Shown: positions 1-10,626 of the stretch, one piece after another
Position numbering within the stretch: position 1 is the first letter of the stretch
How the letters are laid out: each line of letters begins with the position of its first letter
Assembly (NCBI RefSeq): GCF_900461525.1
Contig: NZ_UGOD01000001.1
Location: 465,001-529,000, forward strand
From: Legionella busanensis
Lineage (GTDB): Bacteria; Pseudomonadota; Gammaproteobacteria; Legionellales; Legionellaceae
Reading direction: 5' to 3'
Length of the DNA: 64,000 nt
Program-made: the position numbers and the translations under genes
Notes under the pieces: generated by a model
Databases searched by the model: none
The model's input: the letters and a program-made list of their open reading frames with translations, nothing else
What the model was told of the DNA's origin: nothing

Positions 1-1990
<1,990 letters not shown>

Positions 1991-2092
1991 TATAACCTGA
2001 AGTGCTGTAAACAAGCAACTGACGGCTTAGGTCACACATAAATGCTTGTGACTCGTTAATCTTTACCAGGCTGTTAATCAGCCTTACCGGTT

Positions 2093-2212
2093 TTCCTGGC
2101 GACCATAGCGGTTTGGAACCACCTGACTCCATCTCGAACTCAGTAGTGAAACAGACCAGCGCCAATGATAGTGTGGGGTTTCCCCATGTGAAAGTAGGTC
2201 ATCGCCAGGGCT
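2093..2212 (+). rRNA. rrf: 5S ribosomal RNA
   Basis: A ~120-nt block begins with cctggcgacc and ends with the complementary atcgccagg, forming the terminal helix I of 5S rRNA. It contains the conserved ccatctcgaactcag segment and the gaaagtaggtcatcgcc 3' part. It lies ~100 nt after the 23S end, the normal order of a bacterial rrn operon. No tRNA is seen in the 23S-5S spacer. Confidence 0.96.
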
Positions 2213-2221
2213 TTATACTTG

Positions 2222-2245
2222 AAAGCGGCTTTAAGCCGCTTTTTC
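2222..2245 (+). terminator. Rho-independent terminator of the rRNA operon
   Basis: A near-perfect palindrome (aaagcggctt / taagccgctttt) is followed by a run of T. It lies 10 nt downstream of 5S and fits an intrinsic terminator closing the rrn operon. Confidence 0.85.
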
Positions 2246-2400
2246 TATAACTGCTAAAGTCATATTTTTTCTATAAATCATTTAAGCCAATTTCTCTTGG
2301 CTTTTCATATTTCATTTTAAATTCTACAGATTATTTGACGCTTACTTTTTTATCAAGTATATATGGTCTCTCTATATTAATACTGTATGACGTTAGTTTT

Positions 2401-3087
2401 ATGATTGTTGAAATAGAAGGTTTTAAAGTCGAGCTTACCAGAAAGCCAGTTAAATACATTAATCTTCGTATTACATCTCAAGGTAATATTAAAATTAGTG
2501 CTCCTAAACGCTCATCCCTTGTAAGTATTTCCCGATTTGTTAAAGATAAATCTGGCTGGATTACTTCTAATCAGGAACGTTTAAAGAGCCAAGAAACTAT
2601 TATTAATATGCATCTGCGAGAAGGTGAAGAGCATTTCTTTCTGGGTAAACGCTATCCATTACATCTTAAGAAAAGTCAAAAACAAAAAGGTATTGTTCTC
2701 AATGATGAGGATATGCATTGTTTTATTACCAATGATAATAATACTACTGTAAAGCGGACTATTTTGCATAGTTGGTATCGAGAGCAAATGCTAGTTCTCT
2801 TACCAAAATTAATTCAAAAATGGGAACCTATTATTGGGGTTAAAGTATTAGAATATGGGGTTAAGATGATGAAAACCCGCTGGGGATCTTGCAATACTTT
2901 AGCAAAACGAATTTGGATTAATTTACATTTAATACAAAAGCCACTGATTTGCTTAGAATATGTTTTAGTTCATGAAATGGTGCATTTGCTTGAGCCAAGC
3001 CATAACAAGCGTTTTCATATGTTAATGACGAAGTTTATGCCCGACTGGCCTCAATATAAAGATTTACTTAATACAAAGCTCGTTTAA
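2401..3087 (+). CDS. YgjP-like (DUF45) zinc metallopeptidase
   Basis: This 228-residue protein belongs to the YgjP/DUF45 group of M48-like metal-dependent hydrolases. The zinc motif HEMVH is at residues 191-195 with a third likely ligand, H201, in EPSHNKRF. Just upstream is the family block around TRWGSCN, followed by the helix leading to the active site. An open frame extends upstream to a TTG at 2335, but the added residues are not family-like, so the ATG at 2401 is preferred although no clear Shine-Dalgarno precedes it. YgjP-type proteins are poorly characterised and usually annotated as putative metal-dependent hydrolases. The gene is alone after the rRNA operon. The family call is firm; the cellular role is unknown. 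Confidence 0.85.
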   Translation: MIVEIEGFKVELTRKPVKYINLRITSQGNIKISAPKRSSLVSISRFVKDKSGWITSNQERLKSQETIINMHLREGEEHFFLGKRYPLHLKKSQKQKGIVLNDEDMHCFITNDNNTTVKRTILHSWYREQMLVLLPKLIQKWEPIIGVKVLEYGVKMMKTRWGSCNTLAKRIWINLHLIQKPLICLEYVLVHEMVHLLEPSHNKRFHMLMTKFMPDWPQYKDLLNTKLV

Positions 3088-3158
3088 TTCCTCTTCCCAA
3101 AGTAAGTTAAATATTTTATTGTGCTTAACATAGAAAACATGAATTGCTATGGATAACA

Positions 3159-4067
3159 ATGAATATTTTAATTGCCGGTGGAACGGGATTTATAGGGCGT
3201 GAACTAATTAATGCCCTAAAACATAAGTACACCATTACTGTCTTAGGTCGGAATCAAGCTAAACTTAAGGCAACTTTTCCTGATCTACCTCATTTAACTT
3301 GGGCAGATTTACCAGAGCATTCAGCGCAATCATATGATTCTGTTATTAATTTATCTGGTTACAATATTGCTGCTTCGCGCTGGTCTCCTAAAGTTAAGCA
3401 AGAAATTATTAGCTCGCGTGTCGATACAACGACTGATTTAATAAATTGGATTATTAATACTCAAGCTAAGCCTCGTTTTTTTGTTGCCAATGCAGTTGGT
3501 ATTTATGGTGCAGAAGCTCATCATGATGAGACTGGGTTTGATGAAGATACGGTAATCGATAGACAACATCCAAAAGATTTTTTAAGTGAAATAGGTATAA
3601 AGTGGGAGCAAGCTTTACAACCGGCGCTTGATTATGGATTGGAATCAGTTATTACTCGTTTTGGTGTTGTTTTAAAAAGAGGGGAAGGGATATTAAAAAA
3701 ACTTGAGTTTAGTTTTAAATTAGGTTTAGGAAGTGTAATCGGTGAAGGCCAGCAAATAATGTCTTGGGTACATATTAATGATGTTATTGCCGCTTTCTTA
3801 TTTCTTTTTGACCACTCTAATTTAAAAGGCACATTTAATGTTACTTCACCAAACCCCATAACACAAAAAGAGTTTGCTCAAGCCCTCGCTAAATCAATGC
3901 ATCGACCTTTAATGTTGAAAATGCCTGCGCCTATTGTTAAACTTTTGTTTGGCGAAATGGGTGACTATCTACTGCTTCGAGGGCAACGCGTGTTGCCTAA
4001 GCGTTTATTAGAGGCTGGCTTTAAATTTAATCACCCTTATATTGATGAGGCGCTCCAGGTAAATTAG
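3159..4067 (+). CDS. yfcH: TIGR01777-family NAD-dependent epimerase (YfcH-like)
   Basis: A 302-residue Rossmann protein. The N-terminal NILIAGGTGFIGREL is the nucleotide-binding GxxGxxG fold of the extended SDR/epimerase group. Family blocks follow, such as NLSGYNIAASRW, the SRV..T segment, FVANAVGIYG and the C-terminal DUF1731-like tail around RVLPKRLLEAGFKFNHP. This layout is that of the TIGR01777 (YfcH) proteins, whose substrate is not established. The open frame extends to a TTG at 3144, but the ATG at 3159 places the protein start directly before the glycine-rich loop. The 3' end overlaps the convergent carbonic-anhydrase-like gene by about 40 nt, so the two share a terminator-free junction. 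Confidence 0.85.
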   Translation: MNILIAGGTGFIGRELINALKHKYTITVLGRNQAKLKATFPDLPHLTWADLPEHSAQSYDSVINLSGYNIAASRWSPKVKQEIISSRVDTTTDLINWIINTQAKPRFFVANAVGIYGAEAHHDETGFDEDTVIDRQHPKDFLSEIGIKWEQALQPALDYGLESVITRFGVVLKRGEGILKKLEFSFKLGLGSVIGEGQQIMSWVHINDVIAAFLFLFDHSNLKGTFNVTSPNPITQKEFAQALAKSMHRPLMLKMPAPIVKLLFGEMGDYLLLRGQRVLPKRLLEAGFKFNHPYIDEALQVN

Positions 4068-4602
4068 GCGGCTTATTTTGGGCTAAGTATTTATCTTTCA
4101 GACGAATATAGTGCTCAGCTGAATATTCAAGCTGATCTAATTCTGTTTTACTTAATTCTCTAATAGGTTTTGCCGGACTGCCTAAATATAAATAACCACT
4201 TTGTAAGTGTTTTCCAGGTGAAACAAGAGCGCCCGCACCGATAATTACTTTCTCTTCTACATGAACATCATCAAGTAATAAAGCGCCCATCCCTATAAGA
4301 CAATAGCTTTCAATTGTACAAGCATGAAGGACTGCCCGATGACCTACTGTAATTCCCTTACCAAGAATTAAAGGCCGGCCACCCGGCGTGAAAGGGCCGT
4401 CATGAGTTACATGTAAGATTGCCGCATCTTGAATATTAGTGCCTTCATCGATATAGATGCTATTTACATCGCCACGAAGAACTGCCATAGGCCATATTGA
4501 AACATCATTAGCAAGCCGTACATCACCAATGATTGTGGCAGCTGGATCAATATAGACACCTTTGCCAATGGAGGGGGTTTTATTTTCAAATGGACGGATC
4601 AT
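4027..4602 (-). CDS. Gamma-carbonic anhydrase-like protein (YrdA/PaaY type)
   Basis: This 191-residue protein is built from left-handed beta-helix hexapeptides. Zinc-ligand positions of the gamma-class are recognisable in the ILHVTHDG and GHRAVLHAC segments. The usual C-terminal helix follows the GSPAKPIREL motif seen in YrdA/PaaY/CaiE homologues. Such proteins bind zinc or another metal as trimers, but many have no proven carbonic anhydrase activity, so the reaction is not asserted. It starts 7 nt after the stop of the glutathione reductase gene on the same strand and is very likely co-transcribed with it. Its 3' end runs into the convergent epimerase gene. Confidence 0.87.
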   Translation of the reverse strand: MIRPFENKTPSIGKGVYIDPAATIIGDVRLANDVSIWPMAVLRGDVNSIYIDEGTNIQDAAILHVTHDGPFTPGGRPLILGKGITVGHRAVLHACTIESYCLIGMGALLLDDVHVEEKVIIGAGALVSPGKHLQSGYLYLGSPAKPIRELSKTELDQLEYSAEHYIRLKDKYLAQNKPPNLPGAPHQYKGD

Positions 4603-4609
4603 ACTAAAC

Positions 4610-5959
4610 TCAAATTAAGGTTACAAACTCTTCTGCGCTAGTAGGATGTATAGCAACAGTGTTATCAAAATCGCGTTTACAAGCACCCATTTTGACAGCT
4701 ACACCGAAGCCTTGCAACATTTCGTCAGCGCCATAACCAATCACATGTAAACCAATAATTTTTTCATCCGGACCTAAAGTAATAAGTTTCATTGCAGTAG
4801 GTAATTTTTGATCGCTTAAAGCATCAAACATTGGATTAAAGCGAGTTTTATAAATCTTAAGTTTTTCAGCTCCAAATTTAATAATGGCCTCGCTTTCGCT
4901 ATAACCCACACTGCCAATAGGTGGATGAGTAAAAACAACGGAACAAATATTTTCATAATCTAAATGAGCTTCCTTTTGGCCACCAAATAACCGATCACAA
5001 AGCCTGCGACCAGCAGCAATTGCCACAGGGGTTAATGCAGGCTCATTTATAACATCACCAAGGGCATAAATTCCGGGGATATTAGTATTTTGATACTTAT
5101 CGACCGCAATTAAGCCTTGTTGATCTAGTAAAACGCCTACTTTATCTAAATTTAAATTAAAGATTCTTGGGGTACGACCAACGGCTGCAATAACAACATC
5201 AATATTAGAGATGAGTGAGCCTTTAGTGCAAAGAATATTTTTTGTACCATTAGATTGTAAGGTAATGGCTTTTGCACAGTGATTTAAATGTACCTCTAAG
5301 CCTTGTAGTTTCATAATTTCCAGAAGAGTATCACCTAACATACTGTCAAAGCGACTAAGAGGCCGATTACCGCGAATTAATAAATGGGTTTTAACGCCTA
5401 GCCCATGCAAAACACCGGCAAGCTCTACACCAATATAACCACTACCAATAATGGCAACGCTTTTTGGTTTTTTTGTTAAATGAAAGAAGCCATCTGAGGT
5501 GATAAGGTGTTCATTGCCTTCTAAGTCATTAGGTATGGTTGGTTCCCCACCAGTAGCAATAATGATGTGAGGTGCTTTATATTGTTTATCAGCTACTGAA
5601 ATAGTTTGCTTATCAACAAAGAATCCTTCGCCGTGTAAATGGGTTATATTATATTGATTAAAACGACTAGAATAAATTTCACGTAATCTTGCAATATAAG
5701 CTTCACGTTTGTTAACTAAAGTAGACCAATCAAGGTTTACATCAACAGGTTTAAAGCCATAATCTGGGGCTTTATGTAAATGTTCGGCTAGCAAAGAAGC
5801 ATTAAACATGATTTTTTTAGGTACACAACCTAAATTAACACATGTACCGCCTAGATGAGATTTTTCAACAACGGCAACTTTAGCGCCATATTTTGCTGCT
5901 CGAACAGCACTAGCAATTCCACCGCTGCCGCCGCCTAATACGATTAAATCAAAATCCAT
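4610..5959 (-). CDS. gor: Glutathione-disulfide reductase
   Basis: This 449-residue FAD/NAD(P)H disulfide oxidoreductase should reduce oxidised glutathione in the cytoplasm. FAD binding is shown by LGGGSGGIASA at the N-terminus. The redox-active disulfide is in GGTCVNLGCVPKK (C40 and C45). The second Rossmann motif IGSGYIGVELAG, the ALGDV FAD motif and the C-terminal HPTSAEEF with the catalytic His complete the family pattern. The GGTCVN.GCVPKK form favours glutathione reductase over dihydrolipoamide dehydrogenase or mercuric reductase. Length is typical. A good ribosome-binding site (agggt, 6 nt before ATG) supports the start. It is followed after 7 nt by the gamma-carbonic anhydrase gene. 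Confidence 0.93.
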   Translation of the reverse strand: MDFDLIVLGGGSGGIASAVRAAKYGAKVAVVEKSHLGGTCVNLGCVPKKIMFNASLLAEHLHKAPDYGFKPVDVNLDWSTLVNKREAYIARLREIYSSRFNQYNITHLHGEGFFVDKQTISVADKQYKAPHIIIATGGEPTIPNDLEGNEHLITSDGFFHLTKKPKSVAIIGSGYIGVELAGVLHGLGVKTHLLIRGNRPLSRFDSMLGDTLLEIMKLQGLEVHLNHCAKAITLQSNGTKNILCTKGSLISNIDVVIAAVGRTPRIFNLNLDKVGVLLDQQGLIAVDKYQNTNIPGIYALGDVINEPALTPVAIAAGRRLCDRLFGGQKEAHLDYENICSVVFTHPPIGSVGYSESEAIIKFGAEKLKIYKTRFNPMFDALSDQKLPTAMKLITLGPDEKIIGLHVIGYGADEMLQGFGVAVKMGACKRDFDNTVAIHPTSAEEFVTLI

Positions 5960-6274
5960 TACTTACCCTATTATTAAAAAACGATGTAATAACTACTTTA
6001 GCTAGCACGTTCTATTTATTCAACGTTTATTCACTATGTCTCTGAATAAAGATCACTTAAAACTTACGCTTTATCTAAGATATTTTTATTAAAAATAATG
6101 TAAAAATACTTAAATTAGCTCTACTAGTTTGGCGCATTCTGTTTCTCTTGCTTTTGATTATTTTGACTTTTCTTGATTTTAGTCGCTTCTTATTCAGAAT
6201 TTGTATCTTAAGATTTGCTGAAAACATTAATTACCGTCATTATAATTATTAATAGAATAAATTTTTATTTGCTC
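5960..6274. other. AT-rich divergent intergenic region
   Basis: About 315 nt between gor (minus) and the exporter operon (plus). It must carry the promoters of both, but I cannot point to convincing -35/-10 pairs. An open frame runs from a TTG at 6215 into the exporter gene and is judged non-coding up to 6275. No RNA gene or repeat is seen. Confidence 0.5.
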
Positions 6275-7216
6275 ATGACCTTAAAATCCACTTTGATAAT
6301 GCTATTTATTTTAACTTTGCTAAGCTGCAGTCGACCTAAGCAAGAAGCATATCAAGGTTATGTTGAAGGTGAGAATATTTATTTAGCCTCGCCTAATTCA
6401 GGCATTCTCATAAAATTAGCTGTACAGCGGGGTCAATTAGTTAAAAAAGGTCAATTTTTATTTGAACTAGATCCTGATCCACAGGCATTAGCTATCAGGC
6501 AATATCAGGCAGAAATCATTCAGGCTGAACATGTCCTTAAGGATTTACAAAATCCTAGACGAACAGAAGAAATTGCAGCGATTGAGGCACAAATAGAACA
6601 AGTGGATGCTCAAATAGAATTAGCTCAAGCTCGTCTAAAGCGTTATCAACAACTGTATGAACGTCGTGTGGTAGCGAAAGATATTTATGATGAAATTGTT
6701 TCTCGCTATCAAGAGTTAGTCAAAAATAAAGCGCAATATCAAGCAAATCTAAATTTAGCAAAACAGGGGAGTCGTATTGAACAAATTCGGGCTCAGGAAG
6801 CACAGATACAAGCTTTGCAAGTAAAACTTAAAGAAGCAACTTGGCAACTTGGGCAGAAAAAACTGTTTGCACCAGCCGCTGGAATTATATATGACACTTA
6901 TTTTCGTGAAGGTGAATTTGTAGGTAGTCAGCAGCCAGTTCTCTCCTTGCTAACGCCAGAAAACGTCCATATAGAATTTTTTATACCAGTAGAACAATTA
7001 GGCGCGCTTAAGATAGGACAAAAGGTAAATTTTACTTGTGCTGGTTGTCAACCTAGTCAAGCAATGATCAATTACATTTCTCCAGAGGCTGAGTATTTAC
7101 CTCCTTTAGTTTATAGCCGTGAAAATGATGCTAAATTGGTATTTCGAATTATGGCTAATATGATAACGTTTAATCAATATAAACCTGGCCAACCTGTGAC
7201 TGTTTACCTACCATGA
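6275..7216 (+). CDS. HlyD-family periplasmic adaptor lipoprotein
   Basis: This 313-residue membrane-fusion protein is the first gene of a three-gene exporter operon. From the ATG at 6275 it has a lipoprotein signal peptide ending in the lipobox LLSC (C18). A biotinyl-lipoyl-like segment (YVEGENIYLASPNSG) and a long alpha-helical coiled-coil hairpin (about residues 70-195, rich in Q, E, A and L) follow. The second half of the lipoyl domain (LFAPAAGIIYDTYFREGEFV) and a beta-barrel domain complete it. It resembles the YhiI/YbhG adaptors that serve ABC-2 exporters. A TTG at 6215 gives a longer frame but puts odd hydrophobic residues before the signal peptide, so it was not chosen. The stop overlaps the next start by 4 nt. 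Confidence 0.87.
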   Translation: MTLKSTLIMLFILTLLSCSRPKQEAYQGYVEGENIYLASPNSGILIKLAVQRGQLVKKGQFLFELDPDPQALAIRQYQAEIIQAEHVLKDLQNPRRTEEIAAIEAQIEQVDAQIELAQARLKRYQQLYERRVVAKDIYDEIVSRYQELVKNKAQYQANLNLAKQGSRIEQIRAQEAQIQALQVKLKEATWQLGQKKLFAPAAGIIYDTYFREGEFVGSQQPVLSLLTPENVHIEFFIPVEQLGALKIGQKVNFTCAGCQPSQAMINYISPEAEYLPPLVYSRENDAKLVFRIMANMITFNQYKPGQPVTVYLP

Positions 7217-8139
7217 CTAAAGACATAATTATTGATGTCTATGATTTACATAAAAGTTTTGATAATCGCGTTGTTGTTAATGGTGTTGATTTACATGTAA
7301 AAAAAGGCGAAGTTTTTGGGTTTTTAGGACCCAATGGTAGTGGAAAAACAACAACCATTCGTATGCTTTGTGGCTTATTAACGCCGGATGCGGGCCGGGG
7401 AACTTGTTTAGGTTACGATATTATTAGGGAATCTAAAGAGATTAAGCAACATGTTGGCTACATGACTCAAAAATTTAGTTTTTATACTGATTTAAGTATT
7501 GAAGAGAATCTTTATTTCGTCGCGCGCGTCTATGGTATGAATAACCGTAAACAGCGAGTTGAGCAAACAATAGAGGAATTAGGTTTAAGTAGTCGGCGTA
7601 AACAATTAACAGGTTCCTTATCAGGTGGTTGGAAACAGCGAGTAGCGCTTGCTGCTTGTCTTTTACATACGCCAGAATTATTACTCTTAGATGAGCCGAC
7701 AGCAGGAGTTGATCCCATCGCAAGAAGAGAATTTTGGGATAAAATTCATTTGCTTAGTGAACAGGGGGTTACAACGCTCGTATCTACTCATTATATGGAT
7801 GAAGCCGAACGCTGTACTCGGCTAGCTTATTTGGCTTATGGTGAATTATTGATTACAGGTACTGTTAATGAAGTTATTGCTGCTACTAAGCTCTTAACTT
7901 GGGAAATAACCGGACAAGTTACTACCACATTATTACAAAAGGCTAAAACATTGCCGGGCGTGGTTCAAGCAGCCTTATTCGGTAGTCAAATACACATTAG
8001 TGGTTATGACAAAGAAATTATTGAGCAAAGTTTAAGAGAATTAGCACAAACACAAAATATACACTGGCAACAAATTACATCAACATTGGAAGATGCATTT
8101 ATTAGCTTAGTAACGAAATCTCAAGGGGATTTAAAGTGA
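7213..8139 (+). CDS. ABC transporter ATP-binding protein (YbhF/DrrA type)
   Basis: This 308-residue ATPase energises the exporter encoded with its neighbours. It has the Walker A GPNGSGKTT, the Q-loop YMTQKFSFY, the signature LSGGWKQR (W in place of the common Q), the Walker B LLLLDEPTAGVD and the switch His in STHYMDEAERC. A C-terminal ~80-residue extension is typical of DrrA/YbhF-like ATPases that pair with ABC-2 permeases. The start overlaps the adaptor stop (ATGA), and its own stop overlaps the permease start in the same way, so the three genes are translationally coupled. The substrate cannot be read from the sequence; drug or lipid efflux is the family expectation. Confidence 0.9.
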   Translation: MTKDIIIDVYDLHKSFDNRVVVNGVDLHVKKGEVFGFLGPNGSGKTTTIRMLCGLLTPDAGRGTCLGYDIIRESKEIKQHVGYMTQKFSFYTDLSIEENLYFVARVYGMNNRKQRVEQTIEELGLSSRRKQLTGSLSGGWKQRVALAACLLHTPELLLLDEPTAGVDPIARREFWDKIHLLSEQGVTTLVSTHYMDEAERCTRLAYLAYGELLITGTVNEVIAATKLLTWEITGQVTTTLLQKAKTLPGVVQAALFGSQIHISGYDKEIIEQSLRELAQTQNIHWQQITSTLEDAFISLVTKSQGDLK

Positions 8140-9266
8140 TTGCAGGGTTGCAGCGGTTAATGGCTATCATTAGTAAAGAATTTATCGAAATGCGTCGAGA
8201 TAAAGCTACTTTTGCTATGATTCTCGGGATTCCATTAATGCAATTAATAATATTTGGGTATGCTATTAACAATAATCCGCGTTATTTACCTACTGCTATT
8301 GTTAATGATGATGAGACTAACTTTACTCGCCGAATTTTAACGAGTATGGAAATTTCAACTTATTTTAAATTTATAAGCCCTGCTGTCAGCGAAGAAGAAG
8401 CACATCAATTATTAAAGAGAGGAGAAGTGCAATTTGTAGTTAATTTTCCGCCTGACTTTACTGATAATCTTGTCAGAGGTTTAAGCCCATCTCTTTTATT
8501 AGAAGCAGATGCTAGCGATCCTGCTGCAACAAGTCGTGCCGTTGCTGTTTTTACCGAACTTCCATCTTTAATTTTAAAAGAAGAATTAGTAGGGCCCCTT
8601 AAGCGGTTAAATGCTCAGCCGCTACCTTATACACCGATAGTTCATACCCTTTATAATCCTTTAGCTATTTCTGCTTACAATATCGTTCCTGGGCTCTTAG
8701 GTGTGGTATTAACCATGACAATGGTTGTTGTAACTGCATTAGTGATTACGCGAGAATATGAGCGCGGTACTATGGAAAATCTACTCGCTACGCCTTTAAG
8801 GCCACTTGAAATCATGGTTGGTAAAATCATTCCTTATATAATCGTAGGTTATGCTCAAACCTTACTTATTTTAACCTTTGCTAGGTTTTTATTTGATGTG
8901 CCTATGCAAGGTAGTATTATTTTATTGCTATTTTTATGTCTGCCATTTATTGCCGCTAATTTAGTAATGGGGTTAACTTTCTCTACGTTAGCTTCCAATC
9001 AATTACAAGCTGTACAAAGCGCTATGTTTTTCTTTTTACCTTCGATTTTATTATCAGGTTTTATGTTTCCATTTAGAGGCATGCCTGATTGGGCTCAAGG
9101 GGTTGGCAGTATGTTACCGCTTACCCACTTTTTAGTGATTGTGCGTGGCATCTTACTGAAAGGAAATTCATTTTTTGATGTTTGGTATGAAGTAATACCT
9201 ATTTTAGCATTTACTTTTGTTGTGATGTTAATAGGTTTTAAACGGTTTAGGCAAACACTTGATTAA
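8136..9266 (+). CDS. ABC-2 type permease (YbhR/YhhJ-like)
   Basis: A 376-residue inner-membrane permease of the ABC-2 family. One N-terminal membrane segment follows the conserved KEFIEMRRDKATF stretch. A periplasmic domain of about 140 residues and five further hydrophobic segments come next, including the family signature region around ITREYERGTMENLLATPLRP. The GTG start overlaps the ATPase stop by 4 nt. With the HlyD lipoprotein and the ATPase it forms a complete YbhFSR- or YhiI/RbbA/YhhJ-like exporter, except that there is only one permease gene here and only one ATPase domain, suggesting a permease homodimer. It ends in a 4-nt convergent overlap with the alpha/beta hydrolase gene. Confidence 0.9.
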   Translation: MIAGLQRLMAIISKEFIEMRRDKATFAMILGIPLMQLIIFGYAINNNPRYLPTAIVNDDETNFTRRILTSMEISTYFKFISPAVSEEEAHQLLKRGEVQFVVNFPPDFTDNLVRGLSPSLLLEADASDPAATSRAVAVFTELPSLILKEELVGPLKRLNAQPLPYTPIVHTLYNPLAISAYNIVPGLLGVVLTMTMVVVTALVITREYERGTMENLLATPLRPLEIMVGKIIPYIIVGYAQTLLILTFARFLFDVPMQGSIILLLFLCLPFIAANLVMGLTFSTLASNQLQAVQSAMFFFLPSILLSGFMFPFRGMPDWAQGVGSMLPLTHFLVIVRGILLKGNSFFDVWYEVIPILAFTFVVMLIGFKRFRQTLD

Positions 9267-10123
9267 AGTAAGAAATTCATAACCATTTGCTCAACACGTT
9301 CATCAATTAATACGTTAATATGATCAAGTTTAGCAAGCAAAGCAAGTGATGCATGAGGATAATGACGACAAAATTCAATGGACTCTCGTGGTGGAATAGA
9401 AATATCTTCTGTGCCATGGATACATAAAATAGGTGTTGTACCTCGATTGATAAAGTTACGAAAGTTAAGATGGGTAATATTTGTTTTAGAGTTTTGTCGA
9501 ATCACTTCTCGTAGCCGTAAATAACCTTTACCATTTAATTTAAAACGTCTTGCATGTTTGCTTACAGGTGTTCGCATATTAGTTGGCGATGAAATAAGTA
9601 CTGCACGTTCGGGTATAGATTCAAGTTCCCATTCAGGTAATTGGCAAGCTAGATTTAGGGTATTTAAAAGCATAGAGCCACCAAAAGAGTGACCTATGGC
9701 ACCATAAAAGGGCCCTAAATGATTAATTACGGTTTTTAAGGTATTAACTGCATCGATCCAAGTCAATTGTAACCCTTTAGCTTCTCCATGTGCTGGAAAA
9801 TCTAAAGCATATACATCATAACCTTGCTTATGTAGCGCATGAATTAAGCGCGCCATGTAAGCTGCCCGTGACATCCAACCATGAGTAATAAGAACTTTCT
9901 TTGCGTTTTCATTGCTCTCTTGAGCAAAGCGATGGATTACATGATGCCTGGGTGAATTAGCTACTAAGAAGCTAGTTCGTTGATTAACTAAGAAATCACA
10001 AGCCTTTTGTGCAAATTCTCTATATTCCTTTTCAACCGGCAGCGGAAGGGGGGTAATAAATAGCTGATAGCATAACTGGGCATGAAAAAAATTTCTTAGT
10101 TCGGCCAATGCATTAGCTAGCAT
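9263..10123 (-). CDS. Alpha/beta hydrolase
   Basis: A 286-residue alpha/beta-hydrolase-fold protein with the nucleophile elbow GHSFGG, an oxyanion region around ITHGWMSRAAYM, and a plausible Asp and His of the triad in HGTEDISIP and LDHINV. No signal peptide is visible, so a cytoplasmic esterase or lipase-like enzyme is the simplest reading. The substrate is unknown. The gene is convergent with the ABC-2 permease, overlapping by 4 nt. Upstream lies an inverted-repeat element beginning at 10195, which is close enough to sit within or next to its promoter. Confidence 0.82.
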   Translation of the reverse strand: MLANALAELRNFFHAQLCYQLFITPLPLPVEKEYREFAQKACDFLVNQRTSFLVANSPRHHVIHRFAQESNENAKKVLITHGWMSRAAYMARLIHALHKQGYDVYALDFPAHGEAKGLQLTWIDAVNTLKTVINHLGPFYGAIGHSFGGSMLLNTLNLACQLPEWELESIPERAVLISSPTNMRTPVSKHARRFKLNGKGYLRLREVIRQNSKTNITHLNFRNFINRGTTPILCIHGTEDISIPPRESIEFCRHYPHASLALLAKLDHINVLIDERVEQMVMNFLL

Positions 10124-10194
10124 AGCATTATTCTCACTACTTTATTTATTACTAAGAATAGTCAAGAAATTCAATAATAACCAACAGTAAAATT

Positions 10195-10338
10195 AGACTT
10201 CTTTGGAAACTCTACTACAGATGCGCATTGCTTCGTCGATACGGTGCTCTAATCCTCATGTACTTATATGTACACTCCGGTTCTTCGCTCCGTGTCTTCT
10301 CGCACCGCTCTCTCTGTAGCGAGTTTCCAAAGAAGTCT
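10195..10338. repeat. MITE-like element with terminal inverted repeats (copy A)
   Basis: A 144-bp non-coding block starts with agacttctttggaaactc and ends with its exact reverse complement. The pairing continues imperfectly for about 8 more bases (tactacaga against gctacaga). An inner pair, cggtgc / gcaccg, nests inside. The core contains cggtgctc and cactccg blocks that recur in the element at 63241. No transposase is encoded. It fits a palindromic repeat or MITE-like unit in an intergenic region. Confidence 0.75.
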
Positions 10339-10626
10339 ATTATTTTATTTTACAGTTTAAATACTTCTTATTATTCAAAATACTAAGCAATCTAGGGATT
10401 ATGATAAAGATTTATTGTTCATATAGTTAATCAAAGGTATATTGATAGGATTGATTGGAACTTACCTCAAACTGCTTATGCTCGTCATAACACAGTACTT
10501 TTTCAGCTGTTTTTTGTCTACTTTTACTGTATCACTGACAGTTTGGAAAAGTTCTATTACTATAACTTTTAATAAAGATATATAATTAGATCAGCTAAGA
10601 TTTAAATTAAGCTTAAAAGGATTAAT
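10339..10626. other. Intergenic region upstream of the dienelactone hydrolase
   Basis: About 290 nt of AT-rich sequence containing no credible coding frame or RNA gene. It presumably carries the promoter of the following gene; an AAAGGA ribosome-binding site lies just before the ATG at 10627. Confidence 0.4.
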
